From contig CP070808.1 of NCBI GenBank assembly GCA_020343715.1, positions 1,918,448 to 1,926,171 of the forward strand: a DNA stretch of 7,724 nucleotides, given 5' to 3'. The notes below the pieces were generated by a model. The model was not told the origin of the DNA and made no database searches. It worked only from the letters and a program-made list of their open reading frames with translations. Shown here in pieces: positions 1 through 5,358 of this stretch (position 1 is its first letter; every line of letters begins with the position of its first letter). Position numbers and translations under genes: made by a program. This DNA is from Thermoplasmata archaeon. GTDB lineage: Archaea > Thermoplasmatota > DTKX01 > GCA-020343715.

Positions 1-2
1 TC

Positions 3-185
3 AAGGAGCACTACCCCGACTTCCAGGTGGCCTACGAGCCCGACTTCAGGCAGGCCATCGCCGACAGCTGGCCCGACAGCATCGACGACACTCCCGCACG
101 TGAGGAGTGGGGCTGGAACCCGGAGTACGACCTGGAAAAGATGACGGTGGACATGCTGGAGAACCTGGAGCGCAAGTTCGCCTAG
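3..185 (+). CDS. L-threonine 3-dehydrogenase (SDR/epimerase-type), C-terminal part
   Basis: This is the last 60 codons of a gene that begins before the window, ending in TAG. The tail reads IADSWPDSIDDTPAREEWGW followed by NPEYDLEKMTVDMLENL. That matches the C-terminus of the NAD-dependent, epimerase-like (extended SDR) L-threonine dehydrogenases known from Thermoplasma and many bacteria. The enzyme oxidises L-threonine to 2-amino-3-oxobutyrate in the cytoplasm, usually for threonine breakdown to glycine and acetyl-CoA. The Rossmann domain and YxxxK catalytic motif lie outside the window, so only the substrate-domain tail supports the call. A different extended-SDR epimerase is possible, but the DSWPxSIDD signature is typical of the threonine dehydrogenases. 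The next gene converges on it with a 12-base gap, and no T-rich terminator is visible there. Confidence 0.8.
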   Translation, partial: KEHYPDFQVAYEPDFRQAIADSWPDSIDDTPAREEWGWNPEYDLEKMTVDMLENLERKFA

Positions 186-197
186 GCCAGCACCCGC

Positions 198-1034
198 TCA
201 TCCCTCGTCCGAAAGGAACATGTCCACCGTGAGGTGGAACAGACCAGGGGCGTCCACGAAGGGGGAGTGGCTCCCGCCCTCGATGACCACCAGCCTGTAG
301 CCCGGGATGTACATCATCGCCTCCTTGGCCGTGGCAAGGGGGAACCAGCGGTCCCGCTCACCCCAGATGAGCATCGTCTCCGTAGCCATCTCCCGTAACC
401 TCCACACGGGGATGGGCCTGGTGAACACGAGGCCACCGTTGGAGAAGAAGGTCCTGACACCTGGACGGGACCAGAACCTGCCGCTCTCCCGGGCCGCATC
501 CCCCTCCGGGTCCCAACCGTAGATCTCGGCCGCCATGACCCTGGCACGGTCCTCGTCCATCTCGCCCTCGACGAGGATCCGGAGGAACTCGTCCACCCCC
601 TCACCGATGGGACTGGCGGGCCAGCAGAGCCCACCGGTGTCCACCAGGACCAGCCTCTTGAGGAGGTGGGGGACCTCGAGGCTCAGGTGGAGCGCCACCA
701 GGCCACCCATGGAGTGGGCCAGGAGGTCAACGGAATCCAGCCCCTCGGCGGCCAGGTAGTCGGAGAACCAGCGGACGATGCCCTCGACCGAGGCGTCCAG
801 GTCGGCCGGGGCGTCCGTGCCACCGTGGCCTGGGAGGTCGACCGCAAGCACCCTCCTGCCCTTGGCGAGGCCCTCGATATAGGGGTCCCACATCGAGCTG
901 TCCGCCTCGGCGCCGTGGAGCAGTGCGAGGACGTCCTCACCATCCCCCGTCTCGCGGACGAGGGTCCGGACGTCCCCCGCCTGGACATGCCTGACCTGGA
1001 CCGTCATCGAAACACAACCGGATTGGGCCCTCAT
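198..1034 (-). CDS. alpha/beta-fold hydrolase
   Basis: A 278-residue soluble enzyme of the alpha/beta hydrolase superfamily. Numbering from the ATG at 1034, the oxyanion-hole HG is at residues 40-41 and DLPGHGGTD is at 67-74. The nucleophile elbow AHSMGG gives Ser108. The likely acid is Asp228 in GERDRW, and the catalytic His is His256 in GGSHSP. Residues of about 135-215 form the cap domain. The triad is complete, so it should be an active esterase, lipase, C-C hydrolase or haloperoxidase-like enzyme. The substrate cannot be read from the sequence. It lies 13 bases downstream of the Lrp-like gene on the same strand and is probably co-transcribed with it. Neither possible start, ATG at 1034 or ATG at 1007 (residue 10), has a clear ribosome binding site. 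The first nine codons lack the G/C third-position bias of the rest, so 1007 may be the real start. Confidence 0.88.
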   Translation of the reverse strand: MRAQSGCVSMTVQVRHVQAGDVRTLVRETGDGEDVLALLHGAEADSSMWDPYIEGLAKGRRVLAVDLPGHGGTDAPADLDASVEGIVRWFSDYLAAEGLDSVDLLAHSMGGLVALHLSLEVPHLLKRLVLVDTGGLCWPASPIGEGVDEFLRILVEGEMDEDRARVMAAEIYGWDPEGDAARESGRFWSRPGVRTFFSNGGLVFTRPIPVWRLREMATETMLIWGERDRWFPLATAKEAMMYIPGYRLVVIEGGSHSPFVDAPGLFHLTVDMFLSDEG

Positions 1035-1047
1035 AGCCCTTTCGCCC

Positions 1048-1317
1048 TCAACCCTTGTAGGGAAGGTCTTTTAGGGTGCAACCCGCCAGCGTCATGGTGT
1101 CCTCGACACCGGGGATGATCCGGATGTCCTCGATGACCTTCTGGCCCAGGGACTGGTAGTCGGGCGTGTTCATGTAGATCACGATGTCGAACTCGCCGAA
1201 GACCGTGTGGATGTTCTTGGTGATCTTGTTGCGAAGAAGGTCCACCACCACGGCCCTCTCCATCCCAGGTGTGGTCTTGATAAGAACGAAGCCCTGCGCC
1301 ATGTCCACTCCCCCCAT
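1048..1317 (-). CDS. stand-alone Lrp/AsnC ligand-binding (RAM) domain protein
   Basis: An 89-residue protein made of one Lrp/AsnC C-terminal ligand-binding domain with no DNA-binding helix-turn-helix. The signature is visible in order: GFVLIKTTPGMERAVV, then HTVFGEFDIVIYMNT, then IRIIPGVEDTMTL. The FGEFDI turn and the IPGV near the end are typical of this dimeric alpha-beta barrel. Such proteins assemble as dimers or octamers and bind amino acids or similar small molecules. Lacking a DNA-binding domain, it may modulate a partner Lrp protein or sense a metabolite for another enzyme. The ATG at 1317 is chosen because GGAGGTG (complement of 1322-1328) lies four bases upstream. A second in-frame ATG at 1302 (MAQGF) with GGGAGTG just before it is an alternative. 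The hydrolase gene follows after 13 bases, suggesting a two-gene operon. Confidence 0.88.
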   Translation of the reverse strand: MGGVDMAQGFVLIKTTPGMERAVVVDLLRNKITKNIHTVFGEFDIVIYMNTPDYQSLGQKVIEDIRIIPGVEDTMTLAGCTLKDLPYKG

Positions 1318-1373
1318 TTCACACCTCCATCGTGAGCCCGGAGTACATTAAGGTTGCGGAGGGGCCAGAAATG

Positions 1374-1386
1374 CCCATTATTTTCG
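1374..1386 (-). promoter_or_regulatory. probable TATA box for the Lrp-like/hydrolase operon
   Basis: Read on the minus strand this is CGAAAATAATGGG, an AT-rich element in a GC-rich background. Transcription starting about 25 bases downstream, near 1354, would give a leader of about 37 bases that includes the GGAGGTG ribosome binding site. A second AT-rich stretch at 1339-1352 is a weaker alternative, because it would start transcription almost at the ATG and exclude that site. Confidence 0.35.
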
Positions 1387-1397
1387 TTTGTTGAGAA

Positions 1398-1411
1398 TTG
1401 AACACGTTCAA
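1398..1411. promoter_or_regulatory. 14-base palindrome, candidate operator
   Basis: TTGAACACGTTCAA is a perfect inverted repeat with six-base arms around AC. It lies in the 161-base divergent region between the Lrp-like gene and the lipoprotein gene, just upstream of both TATA-like elements. A related shorter palindrome, GAACGTTC, occurs at 1459-1466 near the predicted start of the lipoprotein transcript. The stand-alone Lrp domain next door has no DNA-binding motif, so the binding protein would be encoded elsewhere. Confidence 0.45.
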
Positions 1412-1418
1412 ATGGCAA

Positions 1419-1430
1419 AGTTATTTTAAC
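1419..1430 (+). promoter_or_regulatory. probable TATA box for the PKD lipoprotein gene
   Basis: AGTTATTTTAAC is an AT-rich element that would place transcription start near 1451. That gives a leader of roughly 28 bases before the GTG start at 1479. Confidence 0.45.
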
Positions 1431-1478
1431 AAGCACCGCGTAGAATAGTGTCCTTAGAGAACGTTCGGGGATGGTACT

Positions 1479-2174
1479 GTGGTAGATAGGGACCTGGTGG
1501 GACCGGCCCTCGTCGCCCTAGTGATGCTGACGGCCCTCGTCGCGGGCTGTCTGGAAGAGGAGGAGACGCCACCCCCGCCAGAGCCCCGCGTGGAGATGAC
1601 GGGGCCCTCGGAGGCGTGGGTGGGCGAGGTCGTCCAGTTCGAGACCCTCAAGGTGAAGGACGACGACACCAAGTTCGAGGCCCTGGACTTCCACTGGCGC
1701 ATGGGCGACAACACCACGTACAAGGGCAAGCCCTTCATCAGCGAGTGGATATCGGGGGTCAACCATACCTTCGAGCACGAGGGCGTGTACAACGTGACCG
1801 TGACGGTCTCCGACCCCTGGGGGAACCAGGGGATCGCCAACCACAGCATCTTCGTGCGCTACCAGCTGAACATGACCGTCAACCACGGTGGCAAGTGGAT
1901 CTCCGAGGACGCCCTCAACAACACCACGTACTGCAACCTCACCGTGAAGAACGTGTGGACGGGCCAGTTCGACGTGCCCCTGGTCAGGGTGCGCCTTTGC
2001 AACGAGACGGGAGGCGAGCTGGCCCCCAGGGCCCAGACCGGGGACCCGGTGCCCGCCAACCTCACGGCGGGGGACTCGTTCACGATCCAGGTCCACTTCG
2101 TTGTGCCCGTGGACTATAACTGGACCTACATGCACGTCACCGACGAGCTGGAGTACCCCAGAGCAGATGTGTAG
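1479..2174 (+). CDS. secreted PKD-domain lipoprotein
   Basis: A 231-residue surface protein of unknown specific function. It starts at GTG, because the nearby ATG at 1471 runs into a stop after four codons. GGGGATGG lies a few bases upstream as a weak ribosome binding site. Residues 1-24 form a short signal peptide with a hydrophobic core and lipobox LVAGC, so Cys24 is the predicted lipid anchor. A low-complexity EEEETPPPPEP linker follows. Residues of about 37-128 match a PKD fold, with the conserved FHWRMGDN strand-turn and HTFEHEGVYNVTVTVSD. Residues of about 129-231 look like a second beta-sandwich. Eleven N-x-S/T sequons (N78, 95, 105, 121, 131, 147, 148, 153, 175, 194 and 214) suggest heavy N-glycosylation on the outer face of the membrane. 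It is probably an adhesive or substrate-binding envelope protein. Confidence 0.82.
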   Translation: MVDRDLVGPALVALVMLTALVAGCLEEEETPPPPEPRVEMTGPSEAWVGEVVQFETLKVKDDDTKFEALDFHWRMGDNTTYKGKPFISEWISGVNHTFEHEGVYNVTVTVSDPWGNQGIANHSIFVRYQLNMTVNHGGKWISEDALNNTTYCNLTVKNVWTGQFDVPLVRVRLCNETGGELAPRAQTGDPVPANLTAGDSFTIQVHFVVPVDYNWTYMHVTDELEYPRADV

Positions 2175-2192
2175 TCCCCCACCGCGCCTGGG

Positions 2193-2233
2193 CAAACTTG
2201 ATATCGGGGTAGGCCCTCCCGGGATTCCGGTGA
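2193..2233 (+). promoter_or_regulatory. possible promoter and ribosome binding site of the small helical protein gene
   Basis: AACTTGATATC at 2194-2204 is a weak TATA-like element that would start transcription near 2228. GGTGA at 2229-2233 is four bases before the ATG at 2238. The ribosome binding site is convincing. The promoter is tentative, because the gene could also be read through from the lipoprotein gene 63 bases upstream. Confidence 0.3.
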
Positions 2234-2237
2234 GAGA

Positions 2238-2450
2238 ATGGGAGACGCAGAGGACAGGGCCAAGCTCACGCACCTGCTGGGCCACTGGATAGAGCACAAC
2301 AGGTCCCACGAGGCCAGCTACAACGAGTGGGCCGAGCGGGCCAGGGGCTTCGGCGAGCCCTCGGTGGCCGAGTTCATAGAGATGGCGGTGGAGCAGATGC
2401 TGGAGGCCGACGAGATGCTGGCCGAGGCCCTGGAGGCGCTGACGGACTGA
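2238..2450 (+). CDS. small helical protein with a histidine stripe (function unknown)
   Basis: A 70-residue acidic protein with no signal peptide or membrane segment, predicted to be all alpha-helix, probably a two-helix hairpin broken at GFGEPS (residues 37-42). The first helix carries His12, His16, His20 and His24, exactly four residues apart, within HLLGHWIEHNRSH, plus Glu19 and Glu25. All four imidazoles would lie along one helix face, a plausible metal- or haem-binding arrangement. The second helix is rich in Glu, Ala and Met. HWIEHNxxH recalls a family of small uncharacterised proteins in archaea and anaerobic bacteria, but I cannot name it with certainty. The GGTGA site before the ATG and the strong G/C third-position bias support a real gene. 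No metal transporter or hydrogenase gene lies nearby to suggest a partner. Confidence 0.75.
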   Translation: MGDAEDRAKLTHLLGHWIEHNRSHEASYNEWAERARGFGEPSVAEFIEMAVEQMLEADEMLAEALEALTD

Positions 2451-2473
2451 GGGCCGGGCCCTCGAGGGTACGC

Positions 2474-2490
2474 CCAAATCCATTTTAACC
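2474..2490 (+). promoter_or_regulatory. probable TATA box of the hsp20 gene
   Basis: CCAAATCCATTTTAACC is an AT-rich element in GC-rich surroundings. Transcription starting about 25 bases later, near 2510, gives a short leader that just includes the GGAGGTG ribosome binding site. A heat-shock regulator could act here, but no clear palindrome is visible. Confidence 0.45.
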
Positions 2491-2516
2491 GGGGTACCCA
2501 TCAACCGGCGCTACCA

Positions 2517-2523
2517 GGAGGTG
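2517..2523 (+). promoter_or_regulatory. ribosome binding site that decides the hsp20 start
   Basis: GGAGGTG is a full match to the archaeal anti-Shine-Dalgarno. It is one base from the ATG at 2525, which is too close, and seven bases from the ATG at 2531, which is optimal. The second ATG is therefore the likely start. Confidence 0.7.
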
Positions 2524-2530
2524 GATGAAG

Positions 2531-2986
2531 ATGGACGACAAGGAGATCGACCAGGTCATCAGGAGAAAGGTCCAAAAGGCGGTGGAGCAGAGCCTCTCGG
2601 AGGCCTGGGACGACCCGTTCTGGGCGCAACTGGAGGACCTGGAGGACGACATCAGGGCACCCCCCATCGACGTCCAGGACCACGACGACCACTTCCTCAT
2701 CGTGGCCGAGATGCCCGGCGTGCCCAAGGAGCAGGTGAACATCAAGGTCACCGACAACATCGTCGAGCTCACGGGCGAGAACGCCCTGGAGTGCGACATC
2801 GACGCCATGGAGACGGCGTACCTGTGCAACGAGAGGGCCACCACCAATTTCCACAGGAAGGTCCCGCTCCCCGGGCCAGTGGTACCAGAGGACGCCGAGG
2901 CATCCATGAAACTGGGCGTGCTCACCCTGAAGCTGCCCAAGAGGCCGGAATCGGCCGGAGAGGGCGTCAACGTCACGATATCCTAG
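2531..2986 (+). CDS. Hsp20/alpha-crystallin small heat shock protein
   Basis: A 151-residue cytoplasmic holdase chaperone that binds unfolding proteins and normally forms large oligomers. Numbered from the ATG at 2531, the N-terminal arm (about 1-43) is charged and helical and includes AWDDPFW. The alpha-crystallin domain (about 45-137) begins at PPIDVQDHDDHFLIVAEMPG and continues through VNIKVTDNIVELTGE. It ends with NFHRKVPLPG and the diagnostic GVLTLKLPK. The usual C-terminal I-x-I oligomerisation motif is not canonical. Only VNVTIS at the very end could serve. Two Cys residues lie in the variable beta5-beta6 region. The gene overlaps the opposing zinc-domain gene by 14 bases at their 3' ends. 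The first ATG (2525) would add two residues. Confidence 0.92.
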   Translation: MDDKEIDQVIRRKVQKAVEQSLSEAWDDPFWAQLEDLEDDIRAPPIDVQDHDDHFLIVAEMPGVPKEQVNIKVTDNIVELTGENALECDIDAMETAYLCNERATTNFHRKVPLPGPVVPEDAEASMKLGVLTLKLPKRPESAGEGVNVTIS

Positions 2987-3341
2987 GGGTCATCGCGCCC
3001 CTCAGGACCTCGGCCGGGACCTTCCCCGTGCCGGCGCAGTGGTTGCACCTGCGGGTGTACGAGCACATCTCGCAGCCCTTGTTCACGTCACCGACACCCC
3101 CGCAGATGTGACACTCGTCCGCGCTGCCAGGCTGCTCGCGACCGCTGCCCGAGCAATGGTAGCAGGGCCCCCCAGGGGAGCAGTAGAAGCACCTGCCTGA
3201 GCCGTCGCAGAGGGGACAGGCCACCCACTCCTCCACGTCACGGCCCTCCGTCTCGGTGACCACGTCCCGGGCGGCGCACTCGCCGCACACGTGGGCTCCG
3301 TCCCCGTCTAGCTCGTGTCCGCACTCGACGCATTCGGCCAT
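2973..3341 (-). CDS. DnaJ-type zinc-domain protein without a J domain
   Basis: A 122-residue Cys-rich protein with 16 Cys in eight CxxC pairs. The N-terminus (MAECVECGHELDG, then CGEC) forms a small zinc ribbon from Cys4, 7, 19 and 22. Residues 42-106 hold four CxxCxGxG motifs: CPLCDGSG, CYHCSGSG, CHICGGVG and CNHCAGTG. Two extra pairs, CFYC and CEMC, are interleaved. Four CxxCxGxG repeats are the hallmark of the DnaJ/Hsp40 zinc domain, which binds substrate and acts as a thiol-disulfide catalyst. The J domain (HPD) and C-terminal peptide-binding domains are absent. A role in protein folding or zinc and redox handling is inferred, supported only by the hsp20 neighbour. The ATG at 3341 is preferred over 3383 because GGAGAT lies just upstream of it and a TATA box covers the earlier ATG. 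Confidence 0.8.
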   Translation of the reverse strand: MAECVECGHELDGDGAHVCGECAARDVVTETEGRDVEEWVACPLCDGSGRCFYCSPGGPCYHCSGSGREQPGSADECHICGGVGDVNKGCEMCSYTRRCNHCAGTGKVPAEVLRGAMTPRIS

Positions 3342-3371
3342 GGGATCTCCGTCGCTCCGAACCGCGAGCGC

Positions 3372-3382
3372 GCTATTATACA
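3372..3382 (-). promoter_or_regulatory. TATA box of the DnaJ-type zinc protein gene
   Basis: On the minus strand this reads TGTATAATAGC, close to an archaeal TATA box. It predicts transcription start near 3350, about ten bases before the ATG at 3341. It overlaps the upstream in-frame ATG at 3383, arguing against that start. Confidence 0.5.
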
Positions 3383-3419
3383 TTTCCCAAGGGCGGGCCC
3401 GAACGCTGAGCGGGGGAAC

Positions 3420-3432
3420 ATTGATTTATCCT
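3420..3432 (+). promoter_or_regulatory. probable TATA box of the PRC-barrel gene
   Basis: ATTGATTTATCCT is the only AT-rich element in this divergent region on the plus strand. It predicts transcription start near 3453 and a leader of about 40 bases carrying GGAGGAT at 3478-3484, eight bases before the ATG at 3493. Confidence 0.4.
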
Positions 3433-3492
3433 CAAAGATAGGCGATATCTAGGTCGGGCCATGCCCGGACCGTTAGAGGAGGATGCGGGATC

Positions 3493-4092
3493 ATGCTGAG
3501 GAGCTTCAAGGGATTCATGGGCACCAAGATACAGGCGACGGACGGGAGCCTCGGGAACGCCATCAGGTTCTTCGTCGACAGGGAGGACTGGTCCCTGCCC
3601 CTGGTCATGGTGGGAGGGGGACTGGCCACCACCGGGGAGCTGATGGTGCCAACCCAGATGGTGGAGGACATCGAGTGGGAGGACCCCACGTTGCACGTGT
3701 CGGCGATGAGGAGGTCCATCCTCTCCTCGGGGAACGACGTCTCGGGCGACGGCCACGACGTCTTCGACGCGCTGCGACTGATGGGCGCCCACGTCACGGC
3801 GAGGGGCGAGGACGTGGGCAAGGTAGTGGACCTGATGGTCGACGTGGAGCGCCCTTGGACCGTCAGGTACCTGGTGGTGAACGTCGAGGGACAGGGGGAC
3901 CGGGAGGTCCTGTTCTCCACGGAGTGGGTCTCCACGTTCAGCGTGGAGAGGAAGCTGGTCGACCTGGACGTGCCCCGTGGGGCCGTGAACGACTGCCCCG
4001 AGTGCGACCTCGAGCGCGGTGTCGAGCGGGAGTACGAGAGGAGGCTCCACGAGCACTACGAGAAGCCAGTGTACCTGGCACGCTTCGGATAG
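3493..4092 (+). CDS. double PRC-barrel domain protein
   Basis: A 199-residue soluble protein with two tandem PRC-barrel domains. The first spans about residues 5-78 (KIQATDGSLGNAIRFFVD through DIEWEDPTLHVSAMRRSILSS). The second spans about 95-165 (GAHVTARGEDVGKVVDLMVD, WTVRYLVVNVEG, VLFSTEWV, VDLDVPRGAV). The tail REYERRLHEHYEKPVY matches the end seen in many stand-alone bacterial and archaeal double PRC-barrel proteins. PRC barrels mediate protein-protein or protein-RNA contacts in RimM and photosynthetic reaction centres. The role of stand-alone versions is largely unknown, often in stress settings. One oddity: the stretch after the second barrel, usually a SPEYD-like sequence, reads CPECD (Cys168, Cys171), a possible metal or redox pair. 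It has a strong GGAGGAT ribosome binding site and its own promoter. Confidence 0.82.
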   Translation: MLRSFKGFMGTKIQATDGSLGNAIRFFVDREDWSLPLVMVGGGLATTGELMVPTQMVEDIEWEDPTLHVSAMRRSILSSGNDVSGDGHDVFDALRLMGAHVTARGEDVGKVVDLMVDVERPWTVRYLVVNVEGQGDREVLFSTEWVSTFSVERKLVDLDVPRGAVNDCPECDLERGVEREYERRLHEHYEKPVYLARFG

Positions 4093-4171
4093 GCCAAGCG
4101 ACGGTGCGACGGGTTAGCGTAAAGACCTAAGTAGTACACGCTCCATGCCCGTTCCGGGAGGATTGAGGATT

Positions 4172-4564
4172 ATGTCCGTATACACCCACATCCAGACCGG
4201 AGATTGGAAGGCTGAGAAGCACGTCCCTGCCATCGAGGCACCGGGCACCGTCACCGCTGGCGAGATGTTCGAGGTCGGTGTATCGCTGGGTAAGGCCGCG
4301 GCCCACCCCAACACCACCGAGCATCACATCAGGTACATCAGGCTGTTCTTCAAGCCCGACGACGACAAGTTCATGTACAACGTGGGCAACTGCGAGTTCG
4401 CCGCCCACGGCGAGTCGGCCGCCGGGCCCAACGAGGGACCGGTCCACGCGAACCACTGCACCCGCTTCGAGATGTCCACGACCAAGAGCGGCACGCTCTA
4501 CGCCGTCTCCTACTGCAACATCCACGGTCTGTGGGAGGGCAAGACGCGGGTCGAGGTCCAGTAG
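4172..4564 (+). CDS. sorA: superoxide reductase (neelaredoxin/desulfoferrodoxin class II)
   Basis: A 130-residue cytoplasmic non-haem iron enzyme that reduces superoxide to hydrogen peroxide without making oxygen, typically in anaerobes. It closely resembles Pyrococcus SOR along its length: GDWKAEKHVP, HPNTTEHHIRYI, AAHGESAAGPN and SYCNIHGLWE. All five iron ligands are present (His17, His45, His51, Cys115, His118), as are Glu15 and Lys16 beside the active site. The N-terminal desulforedoxin zinc or iron domain of class I enzymes is absent. The ATG at 4172 is chosen because homologues begin just before GDWK. GGAGG at 4157-4161 serves it at ten bases, whereas the upstream ATG at 4145 has no such site. 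Electrons usually come from rubredoxin, not seen here. Its stop is six bases from that of the arsenic operon, with which it converges. The upstream 79 bases hold only a weak TATA-like stretch near 4127-4135. Confidence 0.95.
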   Translation: MSVYTHIQTGDWKAEKHVPAIEAPGTVTAGEMFEVGVSLGKAAAHPNTTEHHIRYIRLFFKPDDDKFMYNVGNCEFAAHGESAAGPNEGPVHANHCTRFEMSTTKSGTLYAVSYCNIHGLWEGKTRVEVQ

Positions 4565-4570
4565 GTCGCC

Positions 4571-5344
4571 TCACTCCGCCGGCTTGACGGCGCTGACCTT
4601 GACGCTGCTCACCACTGGGTAACCTGAGTAGGATGCCTCCTCGACGATCCTCACGTCATGGAAGCCGGCCTCCTCGATGTACCTCAGGTAGTCGGGCTTC
4701 TGGGAGGCGCCCGCGACGCAGCTGACGTACTCGTAGACCGACTCCTTCACCTTCTCGGGCAGCTCTCCGTTGAGCACGATGTCCGAGACCATGATGCGGC
4801 CGCCTGGCCTCAGCACCCGGAAGGCCTCGCGGAACACCTGGGGCTTGTCGGGGGACAGGTTGATGACACAGTTGGAGATTATCACGTCCACGGTGCCGTC
4901 CTCCACGGGCATCTCCTCGATGGTGCCCTCGCGGAACTCCACGTTCTCGAAGCCGCCATCGGCGGCGTTCTCCCGGGCCAACTTTAGCATGTCGGGGGTC
5001 ATGTCGACGCCGATGACGTGACCGGTGGGTCCCACCCGCCGGGCCGCCAGGAAGCAGTCGATGCCCGGGCCCGAGCCCAGGTCCAGGACGGTCTCCCCCT
5101 CCTCCAGGTCCGCCAGCGCGACGGGGTTTCCGCAGCCCAGGCCCAGGTTGGCGCCCTTGGGCAGGATCTCCAGGTCCTCGGGCTCGTAGCCGACCATGAT
5201 GCTCTGGAGGGCCACCGGGTCCACCGTCCCGCCGCCGCAGCAGGAGGACTCCTGGGGCTCGCAACAGCCCCCCTCCCCTCGCGCTCTGGCTCCGTAACCT
5301 TCCTTGACAGCCTTCCTGATGTCCTCGTCGTCCATACCTTCCAT
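4571..5344 (-). CDS. arsM: arsenite S-adenosylmethionine methyltransferase
   Basis: A 257-residue cytoplasmic class I methyltransferase that methylates As(III) to methylated arsenicals using SAM and thiols. Numbered from the GTG at 5353, SAM motif I is VLDLGSGPGIDCFLAA (89-104), followed by VIGVDMTPDML and ISNCVINLSPDKPQVF. The three conserved arsenic-binding cysteines are present as Cys74 (LGCGNP), Cys162 (SNCVIN) and Cys212 (VSCVAGA). Two N-terminal pairs, Cys30-31 and Cys38-39, correspond to the Cys-rich leader of ArsM proteins. This complete set supports a true ArsM rather than a generic methyltransferase. The ATG at 5344 with AGGTG six bases upstream is preferred. GTG at 5353 and ATG at 5335 are alternatives. 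It follows the AbrB-like regulator gene by 14 bases, so the two form an operon. Confidence 0.93.
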   Translation of the reverse strand: MEGMDDEDIRKAVKEGYGARARGEGGCCEPQESSCCGGGTVDPVALQSIMVGYEPEDLEILPKGANLGLGCGNPVALADLEEGETVLDLGSGPGIDCFLAARRVGPTGHVIGVDMTPDMLKLARENAADGGFENVEFREGTIEEMPVEDGTVDVIISNCVINLSPDKPQVFREAFRVLRPGGRIMVSDIVLNGELPEKVKESVYEYVSCVAGASQKPDYLRYIEEAGFHDVRIVEEASYSGYPVVSSVKVSAVKPAE

Positions 5345-5358
5345 TCCACACACCTACC

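Noticed and set aside
1518..2504. A 328-codon minus-strand open frame opposite the lipoprotein and the small helical gene
   Set aside because: Its translation is low complexity, rich in V, G, H and L, with no motif. The plus strand carries a lipobox, PKD motifs and ribosome binding sites.
2521..3111. A plus-strand open frame overlapping hsp20 in another frame
   Set aside because: It is Gly/Arg/His-rich with no recognisable domain, and hsp20 in the other frame is unmistakable.
3436..3450. AGATA-N5-TATCT inverted repeat near the PRC-barrel promoter
   Set aside because: The arms are only five AT-rich bases in a single copy, too weak to call an operator.
3376..4056. Minus-strand open frames opposite the PRC-barrel gene
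   Set aside because: They have no domain signature, and the PRC-barrel frame has a strong ribosome binding site and conserved motifs.
4565..4570. Terminator between superoxide reductase and arsM
   Set aside because: The gap is six bases with no T-run or hairpin. No convincing T-rich terminator was seen anywhere in the window.
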